From assembly GCF_000344785.1 (NCBI RefSeq), contig NC_020553.1, positions 1-64,000 of the forward strand: 64,000 nucleotides of DNA, given 5' to 3'. How positions within the stretch are numbered: position 1 is the stretch's first letter; each line of letters starts with the position of its first letter. Below are positions 49,281 through 57,549 of this stretch, in pieces. The notes beneath the pieces are model-generated. The model was given only the letters and a program-made list of their open reading frames with translations. It had not been told where the DNA came from and did no database searches. This DNA is from Corynebacterium callunae DSM 20147 (lineage in GTDB: Bacteria > Actinomycetota > Actinomycetes > Mycobacteriales > Mycobacteriaceae). The translations under genes and the position numbers were made by a program.

Positions 49281-50285
49281 ATGTACTGGCTCCAGATAGG
49301 TGTTGCTGCGGTACTATTGATCCTTTTCGCTGGTCAAGTCATTATTATCCGACAGAAGATCACCCACCTTTCCCTAATGTTGACGATACTGTCTCTAGCT
49401 TTTGTCGGTTATTCGGTGTTGCTGATTCCCCAGGTAGATGTATGGATCAATGAGGCTAGTGGCGGCGCCCCTGTGACAAGTCTGCTGAAAAATTTCATCC
49501 TGCTTTTCCCTGCGATTGCAGGCGTGCTGTCATGGTCGTTATGGGGTGTTAATCGTCGGTGGCAATACGTTGCTCTTGTAGTTATCGCTGGTCAGATGAT
49601 GTTCTCTTTGTGGAGTTGGGAACAATCTCGGAGTATATGTCACCAACGTGACCGATTTTTTGCTGAGTGTGCACTAAGCCACCCGGCTGGTGCCTGGGCG
49701 ATGATTCTGTCGTTTATTGTGCTGGTGACCGTTGGCCTTGTTACTGTGTGGCTTCTTCGCTGCGCATTAGGCTGGCGCACCTTGATGCAACAAAGCGTGA
49801 CGCTGTTGGCCGCCACTGTGATCTTGGGGAGTGTGTGGTGCTTGGTGTCTGCTGTCGGTGTGTGGGAATTACTCACTCTCGGATCGTATTCATCAGTGCA
49901 GCGGGCAATCCGGCCGCCATTAGCGATTACTGTCGCTCTCATCGGTGTGATGACCTCTTTATGGCTGCCACTGGGACGATTTATCACTAGCGTGTATTTT
50001 TCCTGGCAGATGCGCCATCTCATGAGTGCGGTTGGCGTGCCGTGGTGGATGATTATCTGCATGGCGGGCACCCGCTCAGAATCATTGGCGATGGATGCGC
50101 TCAGCGACTTTTTCACCACGTCCAAAATTTCCACTATTGCGGTTGATTACAATCCGGATAACTCTGGAGTGGTGCTGCGTGCTTTAGAGGGCAGTGTCAG
50201 TGAAATTGATATTGAAATTCCTGCCCTTGCTGGAGTAGATGTCCAGCATCGGTGGCTTACTGGGACGGCGAAGGTGATGGCATGA
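49281..50285 (+). CDS. Polytopic membrane protein, MAB_1171c/DUF6545-like
   Basis: 334 aa. About seven transmembrane helices lie in the first 240 residues (LQIGVAAVLLILFAGQVIII, LLKNFILLFPAIAGVLSWSL and others). A cytosolic tail (about 245-334) with RSESLAMDALSDFFTTSK follows. This matches my recollection of the MAB_1171c family of putative transporters, whose function is unknown. It stands between the ImmA/IrrE-like peptidase and the PAP2-like gene; its stop overlaps the next ATG. A sensor passing an envelope signal to the peptidase is a possible role, by inference only. Confidence 0.72.
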   Translation: MYWLQIGVAAVLLILFAGQVIIIRQKITHLSLMLTILSLAFVGYSVLLIPQVDVWINEASGGAPVTSLLKNFILLFPAIAGVLSWSLWGVNRRWQYVALVVIAGQMMFSLWSWEQSRSICHQRDRFFAECALSHPAGAWAMILSFIVLVTVGLVTVWLLRCALGWRTLMQQSVTLLAATVILGSVWCLVSAVGVWELLTLGSYSSVQRAIRPPLAITVALIGVMTSLWLPLGRFITSVYFSWQMRHLMSAVGVPWWMIICMAGTRSESLAMDALSDFFTTSKISTIAVDYNPDNSGVVLRALEGSVSEIDIEIPALAGVDVQHRWLTGTAKVMA

Positions 50286-50863
50286 CTATGTCAAAGACGA
50301 GCATTGCTCACATAATCAGCGAAGTTTTTGCCCCCTGGGTGGTCAATATTGCTTTGTTTTTAATTCTTGCTCAGGTAACAGGTGCCTGGCCAGCTGGTAT
50401 TGCGGCCTCAATCGGCACAGGGGTGGTGCCAATGGCGCTTATTCTTGTGCTGATCCGTCGGGGAAAAGTAGGAAATCATCATGTCACTGATCGCAGTCAA
50501 CGTGGGCTGGTACTTGCAGGAATTTTCGTGTGTGTCTGCGTCCTACTGGCGGTATTGGCATATCTAGATACCCCCCGACTGATCTGGGTGGGAGTGTTTT
50601 CTGCTTTTGTTTTTCTCATTGTCTTTGGGTTTTTGAGCGTCGTTGCACGAATTAAAGCTTCAATCCATGTGGGACTATGGGTGTGTGTCATGACCTACTT
50701 GGGATTAACGGTAAATCCCTGGTGGTTAAGCGCTCTTGCCCTAACTCCGGTGATTGCTTGGGCGCGCATTGTCATCAAGCACCATACGAATGCAGAGGTG
50801 GTTGCAGGCATTGGCGGCGGCGTCGCTGTGACTGCCGCCTGCTACCTCCTATTTTTGGCGTGA
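50282..50863 (+). CDS. PAP2-like integral membrane protein
   Basis: 193 aa from ATG 50282 (ATGA overlap with the previous stop). About six hydrophobic segments. The end reads WARIVIKHHTNAEVVAGIGG, which resembles the last part of the PAP2 phosphatase motif (Arg...His...x...G), while the earlier KxxxxxxRP motif is not convincing. The enzyme activity is therefore doubtful: it may be a lipid-phosphate-binding relative. The 3' end overlaps the convergent XRE gene by 15 bp. Confidence 0.7.
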   Translation: MTMSKTSIAHIISEVFAPWVVNIALFLILAQVTGAWPAGIAASIGTGVVPMALILVLIRRGKVGNHHVTDRSQRGLVLAGIFVCVCVLLAVLAYLDTPRLIWVGVFSAFVFLIVFGFLSVVARIKASIHVGLWVCVMTYLGLTVNPWWLSALALTPVIAWARIVIKHHTNAEVVAGIGGGVAVTAACYLLFLA

Positions 50864-51217
50864 CCGTCGCTTTTCCCGAAGTGAGTAAAAGTGATTAGTA
50901 CGAGCAGCCAACAAAGAGGTGTTGTTGATGCGCTCGTGAAGCGTGAGGATATGTGACTCGTACGATTTCCACATCTCCTCATCGGTGGTGGAGAAATACT
51001 CCAAGGGCACCTTGAAAACATTGGCAAGAGCCACGATCGTGGCGAATGCTGGTCGCTTGGTCTTGCCATTGAGAATGCCGTAGATTTGCTGCGGAGTCAC
51101 TGGTGCGTCCTCGGTAGAAGCTAGCTCGGCAACCTTTGCGACTGTATAAGGAGCACCCCCTGGAGGGTGAAGCTTGTCGAAAAGTAGCTGTAGCCGATAG
51201 CTCAAATCATGTTCCAT
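50849..51217 (-). CDS. XRE-family HTH regulator
   Basis: 122 aa. The N-terminal HTH (TVAKVAELASTEDAPVTPQQ, IYGILNGKTKRPAFATIVAL, ANVFKVPLEYF) is of the XRE type with an extended turn, as in regulators paired with ImmA/IrrE proteins. A short C-terminal helical tail (LTLHERINNTSLLAARTNHF) follows. GGAGGAAAC precedes ATG 51217. Upstream lies an 11-bp inverted repeat (51227-51264) shared in part with the promoter of the next XRE gene. It likely controls the convergent peptidase-membrane module. Confidence 0.85.
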   Translation of the reverse strand: MEHDLSYRLQLLFDKLHPPGGAPYTVAKVAELASTEDAPVTPQQIYGILNGKTKRPAFATIVALANVFKVPLEYFSTTDEEMWKSYESHILTLHERINNTSLLAARTNHFYSLREKRRSRQK

Positions 51218-51226
51218 ATAGTTTCC

Positions 51227-51264
51227 TCCTGCACTGAACTGTAATTTTACTCCAGTGCAGGAGA
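51227..51264. promoter_or_regulatory. Inverted repeat, putative XRE operator
   Basis: Arms CTCCTGCACTG (51227-51237) and CAGTGCAGGAG (51254-51264). The core TCCTGCACT occurs again at the promoter/start of the second XRE gene (near 51700-51709), suggesting a common regulator for both genes. Confidence 0.5.
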
Positions 51265-51269
51265 AATCC

Positions 51270-51707
51270 TTATTTGGCGCGCGCCCACGCCCTGGCTATC
51301 TCCAGCTCTGAAACCCCGAAGAGTGTGGCTAAGATTGCGATTCGATCATCTGTCAAGGATGCATATCCACGCTCGAGGTTTGAGTATCCACCAAGGGTGA
51401 TACCTAGCGCGTCAGCGGCTTCTTGACTGGTGCACAGGGACAGATTGCGTAAATCAGCTAGCGTTGCCGTGCCGATAGGAATATCCATGACCTCGGCAGG
51501 GGAGTGTCCCAAAATATCCATGACAATCGCTAAAGATTCTAATGAGGGAATATATCTTCCTTGTTCCCAGTGGCGGACAGTGCCTGGAGACATGCCTGCT
51601 GCGCGCGCCAAAGAGGCGTAAGTGTGGCCTTTTTCTAAGCGAATTTCTTTAAATCTTTGCGCATTAAATTTTACTAAGGATCGGCTCATAAAGGCCCAAT
51701 CCTGCAC
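51270..51707 (-). CDS. XRE-family HTH regulator with two HTH-like repeats
   Basis: Up to 145 aa. The first HTH is EIRLEKGHTYASLARAAGMS, then PGTVRHWEQGRYIPSLESLA. A second similar unit follows, LSLCTSQEAADALGITLGGY, then SNLERGYASLTDDRIAILA, so the protein looks like two fused XRE domains. GTG 51707 lies 5 nt after TATAGG and would start a leaderless message; ATG 51689 is the alternative, without a ribosome site. It is upstream of, and on the same strand as, the smaller XRE gene. Confidence 0.85.
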   Translation of the reverse strand: MQDWAFMSRSLVKFNAQRFKEIRLEKGHTYASLARAAGMSPGTVRHWEQGRYIPSLESLAIVMDILGHSPAEVMDIPIGTATLADLRNLSLCTSQEAADALGITLGGYSNLERGYASLTDDRIAILATLFGVSELEIARAWARAK

Positions 51708-51860
51708 TCAATCCTATAGATAGCAGTCATTTATCCAGTATGCCCGAATTTTGCCACTATCTTAAGCAACTATATTATGCTACGCTCTCTTAGGTATTGA
51801 CCTGCTGTATTAATAAATGGTCGATATGCAAACAAGAATCTGACTGATAAGGACATCAGC

Positions 51861-53060
51861 ATGAAAAAAGTTGGCACCGCGTCGATGATGGCTTTCATCG
51901 TTACGACCAGTGCTTTGTCTCTGCCTCAAGTCGCACATGCGGCAGAGACCCAGCCGGGCACGCAAGCAGGAACTCAGCCTGGGGTGCCTACTCCGGAAGA
52001 TTCCACCCCAACAGCCCCTCCGGAAGATTCCGGTGAAACCCAGCCGGGAGTCGATACTCCCGTGGAGACCGAAACTCCAACCCAGCCGGGCACGCAAGCA
52101 GGAACTCAGCCTGGGGTGCCTACTCCGGAAGATTCCACCCCAACAGCCCCTCCGGAAGATTCCGGTGAAACCCAGCCGGGAGTCGATACTCCCGTGGAGA
52201 CCGAAACTCCAACCCAGCCGGGCACGCAAGCAGGAACTCAGCCTGGGGTGCCTACTCCGGAAGATTCCACCCCAACAGCCCCTCCGGAAGATTCCGGTGA
52301 AACCCAGCCGGGAGTCGATACTCCCGTGGAGACCGAAACTCCAACCCAGCCGGGCACCACAACAACTGCCCCTACTCCTGAGAACACCCCCACAGAAACC
52401 GCACCTGCACCCACCACAGGCGAAACAACAACCGAACCTCGCCCCGTAGAGGTATCGCCTGTCGTTGATACTAAACCTCTTCCTTCCACACCTACGGAAG
52501 AACCCATCACTCCATCAACTCCGGTGACGACTGTCCCAGTCACTAATGATGATGAGTCTGACGATGAAGATCTGGAGGTAGAAGCTACCGAAGTCGAGCC
52601 TGTCTACACCCCATCAGAGACCTCCACCCCAGTCACTGATCAAGCCGAACTTCCGGTTGCGCCACTAGCCCCAGCTCCTGTGCCTGCCGGTATCGCCGGG
52701 GCCACTATTACTGTGACCGGCCCTGGATTCGCTGCCGAACTCAGCGGCACTTCTGAACCTGTTTCAGCAGGTCACGTCGCTGTGGATACAGGCGCAGGCA
52801 CATTTTCCGCAGATCTCGATACCATCTCCGGTGGCGTCGATGTCACCACCAGCGCTGGAGCGTTCTCCATCTCAGCTGCACAAGCAGAACAGGCTCGCGC
52901 TCTAGGAGATAGTGCATTTAACGCCCTGCCTGTCCCCACGCAGCAGACAATTTACGACACCACTAATGCAGCTCTTTCCACCGCAGCAGCACAGTCCGAC
53001 ATCACACACCATGACCTCGGCATCATCAACACCACAGTCGTGGTTGACCACTGGAATTAA
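51861..53060 (+). CDS. Secreted Pro/Thr-rich repeat protein
   Basis: 399 aa. The signal peptide ends LPQVAHA, predicted cleavage before AETQ. Three identical 44-residue repeats follow (QPGTQAGTQPGVPTPEDSTP, then TAPPEDSGETQPGVDTPVET) and the start of a fourth, then a further Pro/Thr/Glu linker. The C-terminal folded part (about 285-399) has beta-like segments (GATITVTGPGFAAELSGTSE) and a helical end. It probably spans the cell wall or lies at the surface. AAGGA precedes the ATG. It stands directly upstream of the conjugation genes on the same strand, so it may be a surface protein of the transfer apparatus; its family is unknown to me. Confidence 0.75.
   Translation: MKKVGTASMMAFIVTTSALSLPQVAHAAETQPGTQAGTQPGVPTPEDSTPTAPPEDSGETQPGVDTPVETETPTQPGTQAGTQPGVPTPEDSTPTAPPEDSGETQPGVDTPVETETPTQPGTQAGTQPGVPTPEDSTPTAPPEDSGETQPGVDTPVETETPTQPGTTTTAPTPENTPTETAPAPTTGETTTEPRPVEVSPVVDTKPLPSTPTEEPITPSTPVTTVPVTNDDESDDEDLEVEATEVEPVYTPSETSTPVTDQAELPVAPLAPAPVPAGIAGATITVTGPGFAAELSGTSEPVSAGHVAVDTGAGTFSADLDTISGGVDVTTSAGAFSISAAQAEQARALGDSAFNALPVPTQQTIYDTTNAALSTAAAQSDITHHDLGIINTTVVVDHWN
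51951..52346 (+). repeat. Three identical 132-bp tandem repeats in a coding region
   Basis: Units start at 51951, 52083 and 52215 at exact 132-bp spacing, and a fourth begins at 52347 for about 12 bp. I saw no differences between units, so the array is young or homogenised and length variation between strains is likely. The open antisense frame over it is a by-product. Confidence 0.92.
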
Positions 53061-53090
53061 ACAGTCGGAGACAGATAAAGGAGATTGATC

Positions 53091-53813
53091 GTGGCTGATG
53101 ATTGGCTCGAAGCATTGGAAAAAAGCAACGTGCAAAAGATTAAGCCTGTTGCTTTGCCCGATGTCGATGAAAAAGCAGAAGATGCACCGAAAATCGCTCC
53201 AGTAACAGCTCCAACTCGTGAAAAGAAAACTCCGTCGCCACGGACTAAGCGCACATCACGATCAACCATGGCGTTGCTGACAACGACCGGCGTACTAGTT
53301 GTGATCGGTATCGGTTCTTTAGCAGCGTTGAGCTACTTCACCGGTCAGCCTATCGCTTCTAATAATGCGCACAATGAAGTAGCAGAAACCTCGCTAGCGC
53401 AGACCTCGGAGATGCCAGGTACTTCACCACTTAAGACCTCCGACCCAGCATCGGTAGGAAATGCGTGCGATTCGTCCACACCAACGGTCGCTGAGGAAAA
53501 AACGATACGTGGCGCAATTACCGAGTTTGAAACAGCCTATTTCGCTCGTGATTCCGAGCGTCTTGTCAGCTCAACTACACAAACCAGCCCACTGCGGAAG
53601 CAAAATTGGGACACCGTGCTGGCTGAGGCCGCACCCGACGGCACCACATGGTGTGCAGAACTAGGAGCTGTCGATGACAAGACCACCACAGTCGATGTCG
53701 ATCTAACGATGACCGTCCCAGGAAAACCCCCGACCACCTACCAGCAACGTGCCACCGGCGAAAACACCACTGATGGGTGGAAGCTTGTCGCACTGGAAGC
53801 CAGACAGGGATAG
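53091..53813 (+). CDS. Single-pass membrane protein with extracytoplasmic domain, conjugation cluster
   Basis: 240 aa. The cytosolic part is charged (about 1-65; EKKTPSPRTKRTSRS), followed by a transmembrane helix (ALLTTTGVLVVIGIGSLAAL) and an outer domain (about 100-240) with two cysteines and EEKTIRGAITEFETAYFARD, then WDTVLAEAAPDGTTWCAELG. The outer part has an NTF2/SnoaL-like look (helix, then curved strands), as do several T4SS assembly proteins. The GTG at 53091 has AAAGGAG 7 nt upstream; TTG 53085 is too close to that site. It is followed by the cutinase gene at 3 bp. Confidence 0.72.
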   Translation: MADDWLEALEKSNVQKIKPVALPDVDEKAEDAPKIAPVTAPTREKKTPSPRTKRTSRSTMALLTTTGVLVVIGIGSLAALSYFTGQPIASNNAHNEVAETSLAQTSEMPGTSPLKTSDPASVGNACDSSTPTVAEEKTIRGAITEFETAYFARDSERLVSSTTQTSPLRKQNWDTVLAEAAPDGTTWCAELGAVDDKTTTVDVDLTMTVPGKPPTTYQQRATGENTTDGWKLVALEARQG

Positions 53814-53816
53814 ATC

Positions 53817-55622
53817 ATGAACATTGGGAAAAAAGTTGCAGCAGTGGTAGCAACCACTATCTGCTTTGCTGGCAGCGGCACCACAGCTGTCCATGCCACA
53901 GAAACATCATCTCCATCAACGACTCCTTCACCATCACCGAACGCACAGTGCGCCGCGATACACCTCGTGCTGGTCAACGGCACATTTGACACCTCCGCCC
54001 AACAAGATTCCACGGTCGATCATGGCTTTGGTGCCCAAATTGCAGGGCCAGCAATGCGTAGCGCCAACGATGGCCCAGTGAAAGACCCCTCAGCAGGTAT
54101 TTCTGTCGAAAAAGCACTAGAAGGAGTTACAACCTCCGCTAGTGCAACGCCTTCCACCACGTCTGAGTCCGTGGGCGATCTTGATTCCTATCAAGATCAG
54201 CTCTGGGGATCTGCACCATCATCGAGCGCACTTGCCAGTGATGTATGGACAACTACTGAAGCTGCGCCTGTCGATGAAGCTGGAATGAAAGTTGCCCGTA
54301 CCTATATCACCTACCCAGCAGCAGCAGGTGGTGCCTTTATTCCAGGTCTTCCCACATCTGAGGCTGTTCCTTATGAAGAGTCTATGACAGAGGGAGCGAT
54401 CAATACGGCGGCCGTAATTCAAGAAATTGACGAGACCTGCCCTGAGACAAAGATCTTCTTAGCCGGACACTCTCAAGGTGCGCAAGTGGCCTCAACTGTG
54501 GCCCGTGAAATCGGATCGGGAGCGACCTCAATTAATCCCGACAAAATCGCTGGTGTAGCACTGTTTTCCGATCCCACCCGTGCACGCGGTGCTGCCACAG
54601 TCGAGAATACCGGCCAGCAGCCTGCCCCTGTTCCAGGAACTACTGGCACAAATGTTGCCAGCGTGGGTAGCTTCACCTCACCAGATCAAAAAGAGCTCGA
54701 TGGCGGTGGAATTGGTGTGGACGCCACCGGAGGGAAAGACTTTGGTGCGCTTGCAAACCGCACAGCTTCATGGTGTGCACCTGGCGATCTTGTCTGTGAC
54801 CTGCCGATTTCCGGCCCATTGTCAGAATTGGTGGTTAGTACCGCACAACAGCTGGATCTGTCTGACCCGGAGAAATCACTCCAGATCATTGCTGATTCGC
54901 TCAGTCCATCAGTTGTGATGGGCGGAGTTAATGAACTGCCGTCGCAGGAATTTAGCTACGGCAACGGTGGATTCTCTGCATCAGCATCAAATGGTCGCGA
55001 TACCAAGCAGCCATTGATTTCCCAGATTGCCATGGACGGTGCGACCGAAGCTCAGCCTGTTCTTGGAGACCAGTTCATTAGTGATCTTGGAAAATCCGTT
55101 GTCGGTGGGTTATCCCAGCTCGGAGGTATGGCACTAGGCACGGGCATGACCATCCTGAAAGAGGCTGTGACCGTGGAAAACATCGCCCAGGTTGCTTTAG
55201 CTGGTGTCGCCGGCCCACAAGCCGCGATGACAGCAGCAGTGGCCAGGCTTTCAGAAGCAGCAGTAAAAGTTGTCACTCCTGAGCTGGCCGTGGGTGCGGC
55301 TGAAACCGTGCTCAACGAAGTCAATATCTTAGGCGTCTCACCTAAAGGATTGAGTGAAGTTGTTGTTGAAGCCGCAGGTCATGGCGCTGCACACAACTCT
55401 TACGGCTCCCAGGTTTCAACTACTGATGGGCGCTCCGCTATTGACGCCACCGTCGATTGGATTGTTGCAGCAAGCTACGACGTCTCAGGAGAATCCACAA
55501 AAGCGCCTATGACCTCATCTGCTCCGTCAGCTCTCGCGTCCTTGAGTTTCGACACTGAGTCAGCACAGTCTGCGCTCGCAGAGGTCGCCTCCTGGCGGGC
55601 ACTACAAGGAGAAGGCAAATGA
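53817..55622 (+). CDS. Secreted cutinase-family serine esterase, extended
   Basis: 601 aa. The signal peptide ends TTAVHA. A cutinase domain (about 40-330) begins CAAIHLVLVNGTFDT, has the nucleophile elbow FLAGHSQGAQVAS (Ser near 218) and the acid loop WCAPGDLVCDLPI. The family His is probably in the segment GHGAAHNSYGSQ, much later (about 520-530), because some 170 residues are inserted. This is longer than mycobacterial Culp enzymes (about 220 aa). Such esterases act on mycolate or other envelope esters. Its place inside the transfer operon (3 bp after one gene, overlapping the next by 4 bp) suggests it loosens the mycomembrane for the conjugation channel. Confidence 0.85.
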   Translation: MNIGKKVAAVVATTICFAGSGTTAVHATETSSPSTTPSPSPNAQCAAIHLVLVNGTFDTSAQQDSTVDHGFGAQIAGPAMRSANDGPVKDPSAGISVEKALEGVTTSASATPSTTSESVGDLDSYQDQLWGSAPSSSALASDVWTTTEAAPVDEAGMKVARTYITYPAAAGGAFIPGLPTSEAVPYEESMTEGAINTAAVIQEIDETCPETKIFLAGHSQGAQVASTVAREIGSGATSINPDKIAGVALFSDPTRARGAATVENTGQQPAPVPGTTGTNVASVGSFTSPDQKELDGGGIGVDATGGKDFGALANRTASWCAPGDLVCDLPISGPLSELVVSTAQQLDLSDPEKSLQIIADSLSPSVVMGGVNELPSQEFSYGNGGFSASASNGRDTKQPLISQIAMDGATEAQPVLGDQFISDLGKSVVGGLSQLGGMALGTGMTILKEAVTVENIAQVALAGVAGPQAAMTAAVARLSEAAVKVVTPELAVGAAETVLNEVNILGVSPKGLSEVVVEAAGHGAAHNSYGSQVSTTDGRSAIDATVDWIVAASYDVSGESTKAPMTSSAPSALASLSFDTESAQSALAEVASWRALQGEGK

Positions 55623-56269
55623 CTGAACCCACCCCCGCACCAACACCAAAATTAGTGCGCGTCTCCGTGTCCCATCATGGAGGACTTGCTTTAGCTTCTG
55701 AATCTCTGGCAGACCCACACCAGTGGTCGCCACTGGTGTGGCTGGTCGGTGCACATGGAGGGGCAGGTGTGAGCACACTAGCCCACTCCATTGCTCCCTG
55801 CGGTGACGCAGGACAACAATGGCCAGTTCACGACCAGTTTCCGTGGTGTGTCATTGTGGCTCGATCGACACGAAGCGGTGTGGAAGCAGCTCACGACGCA
55901 GCACTCCAGGCACAAGTAGGCAAGGCAGGTCACTGCCGAGTCCTGGGTGTCATCTTGGTTGATGACGCTCCAGGAAAAACCCCCAAGTCTGTGGAACAAA
56001 AAATCACCGTCGTGAAAAAAGTTGTTCCCATGATTTGGCGAGTTCCGTATTTCCCACAGTGGAGAGAAGTTCTCAATGATGAACTTCCGGTGTGGTCACC
56101 GCTGGACGACCACGACGACGAACCGCAGCAAGACCATAGCGTCGCGCGGTTTGCGCGAAAGAAAAAAGCCCCCTCTGTGCTGGAGGCTGTTCCTGCCATT
56201 GTGCAAACCATCAGCCAGGAAATGATCGACCTCGCACGTGAAGCCAACTCCCACGTCAAATCCTTTTAA
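55619..56269 (+). CDS. DUF6668-like P-loop protein of the conjugation cluster
   Basis: 216 aa. The deviant Walker A WLVGAHGGAGVSTLAHSI (about 42-59) lacks the lysine of a classical P-loop, as in the DUF6668 family often found in actinobacterial conjugative elements. VIVARSTRSGVEAAHDAALQ and VLGVILVDDAPGKTP resemble the switch regions of MinD/ParA folds. The start overlaps the cutinase stop (ATGA). It is soluble and probably cytosolic. Without the P-loop lysine, ATP hydrolysis is uncertain. Confidence 0.78.
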   Translation: MTEPTPAPTPKLVRVSVSHHGGLALASESLADPHQWSPLVWLVGAHGGAGVSTLAHSIAPCGDAGQQWPVHDQFPWCVIVARSTRSGVEAAHDAALQAQVGKAGHCRVLGVILVDDAPGKTPKSVEQKITVVKKVVPMIWRVPYFPQWREVLNDELPVWSPLDDHDDEPQQDHSVARFARKKKAPSVLEAVPAIVQTISQEMIDLAREANSHVKSF

Positions 56270-56299
56270 TCCCTCTTTCTTCTCAAAGGAGTTTTCATC

Positions 56300-56590
56300 A
56301 TGAACATCATTGACCGAATCAATACAGAAATCATTCTTGCCCAGGTACCAGGGCAGAATCTTTCCCCACAAGCCCCTGGCGACTTCGGTGCCAAGGTCGA
56401 CCGAGGTCTAAACTTCGGTGTGTTCATCGGCCTGGTTGTCGCTGTCGCTGGCGTGATCGCTATCGGTGCCTCAATGGTCATTTCCCGCCGTGAGGGAACC
56501 AGCGAAGAAGCCACCGGCGCTGCACTTCGCGTTGGCATTGGTTGCCTGATTATCGGCAGTGCTGGCTCAATCGTCGCTGCTCTAGTCTAG
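56300..56590 (+). CDS. Small two-helix membrane protein, VirB2/TrbC-pilin-like
   Basis: 96 aa. A polar N-terminus is followed by two transmembrane helices (NFGVFIGLVVAVAGVIAIGA; VGIGCLIIGSAGSIVAALV) with a short charged loop (SRREGTSEEATG), the topology of VirB2/TrbC conjugative pilins. There is no clear signal peptide. AAAGGAG precedes the ATG. The next gene encodes a similar protein. Confidence 0.72.
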   Translation: MNIIDRINTEIILAQVPGQNLSPQAPGDFGAKVDRGLNFGVFIGLVVAVAGVIAIGASMVISRREGTSEEATGAALRVGIGCLIIGSAGSIVAALV

Positions 56591-56603
56591 GGCGTTTCAC
56601 AGC

Positions 56604-56882
56604 GTGAATATTTTTCTCAATGCTCAGGGTGGACCTCCACAATCACCTCAAACCCCGCCAGACAGTGTGTGGGTCACGGTGTGGAATTGGCTGCAAATCA
56701 CGCTGTGGATCATGGACACACTCGCCATCGTCTCGATTATCGTGCTCGGCGCATTGCTCGTCGTTGATAAAAACCGGGGCGAGCCAGTGGGTTCCACCTC
56801 GCCCCATGTGGCCTTTTTAAAAATTGCCATCGGCGTAATGATGGCCTCATCAGCAGTTTCCATCGCAGCGTGGTTTGCCTAA
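56604..56882 (+). CDS. Second small two-helix membrane protein of the conjugation cluster
   Basis: 92 aa from GTG 56604. Two hydrophobic segments (WLQITLWIMDTLAIVSIIVL and VAFLKIAIGVMMASSAVSIA) with the loop DKNRGEPVGSTSPH. It has the same topology as its neighbour and lies 13 bp after it, so it may be a paralogous pilin-like or core-membrane subunit, although the sequences are not close. Confidence 0.7.
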   Translation: MNIFLNAQGGPPQSPQTPPDSVWVTVWNWLQITLWIMDTLAIVSIIVLGALLVVDKNRGEPVGSTSPHVAFLKIAIGVMMASSAVSIAAWFA

Positions 56883-56907
56883 CCCCATCGTCAGGACTTT
56901 TTACGTT

Positions 56908-57534
56908 ATGAAGAAGAAACTCTCTTACACCTCCGCACTTTTGTGCGCGGCACTCATACTGACAGGATGCAGCTCAGATGATGAGACTGCCCCTACTGAG
57001 ACCACAGAAGCTGTTGCTCCTGATCTCACCTCAGCACCTGCCGACGCTCACTGGCAGCCAGTTTCTGGGATTACTGTTCCTGTGAAGTCAGCGGACGGGC
57101 CAGATAGTTCTGACCCTGTGTATCACGGGTATGCCCACACTCCGCAGGGGGCAGTGCTGGCAGCTATTAACGGCCAAGTTGCTATGGCCGTCGCTGACGA
57201 TACCAAGTGGGATGAGGTCTCGACAACGTTGCTTGCCCCAGGTCAAGGCCGTGATCAGTGGGCACAAGGACGAGCATTAGTCAGTGTTGCTCCAGGTGCT
57301 GTGCAGACCAACCCTGCAACATTTCAAGGCTTCAAGATCACGGAGTTTTCCGATGACCGCACTCAGGTGCTTCTCGCTGCTGATTACCCAGGAGTTGGAC
57401 TCACGGTGTATCCCGTGCAGTTGATTTGGCAAAACGATTGGAAAATCGTTGTTCCAACGTTGGGAGCGGCCCCTGATTTAACCCGTCTTGGTTCACTTGA
57501 AGGTTTTACTCCATTTAGCGCTGACCAGGCATAA
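56908..57534 (+). CDS. Lipoprotein of the conjugation cluster
   Basis: 208 aa. A signal peptide with lipobox LILTGCSS (Cys about 20) follows a Lys-rich start (MKKKLSYTSALLCAALIL). The mature part begins with an acidic Thr/Glu spacer (DDETAPTETTEAVAPDLTSA), then a globular domain with HWQPVSGITVPVKSADGPDS and YHGYAHTPQGAVLAAINGQV. The latter block is echoed in the next gene (GYAHTATGAALAGWNNRL), so the two outer domains are related. The ATG at 56908 lies just after the previous stop. Confidence 0.8.
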   Translation: MKKKLSYTSALLCAALILTGCSSDDETAPTETTEAVAPDLTSAPADAHWQPVSGITVPVKSADGPDSSDPVYHGYAHTPQGAVLAAINGQVAMAVADDTKWDEVSTTLLAPGQGRDQWAQGRALVSVAPGAVQTNPATFQGFKITEFSDDRTQVLLAADYPGVGLTVYPVQLIWQNDWKIVVPTLGAAPDLTRLGSLEGFTPFSADQA

Positions 57535-57549
57535 CGACAGGAAAGAACC

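Noticed and set aside
51810..52229. Minus-strand frame across the 132-bp repeats, 139 aa
   Set aside because: It simply mirrors the repeat and stays open because the repeat lacks stops on that strand; no start signal or family.
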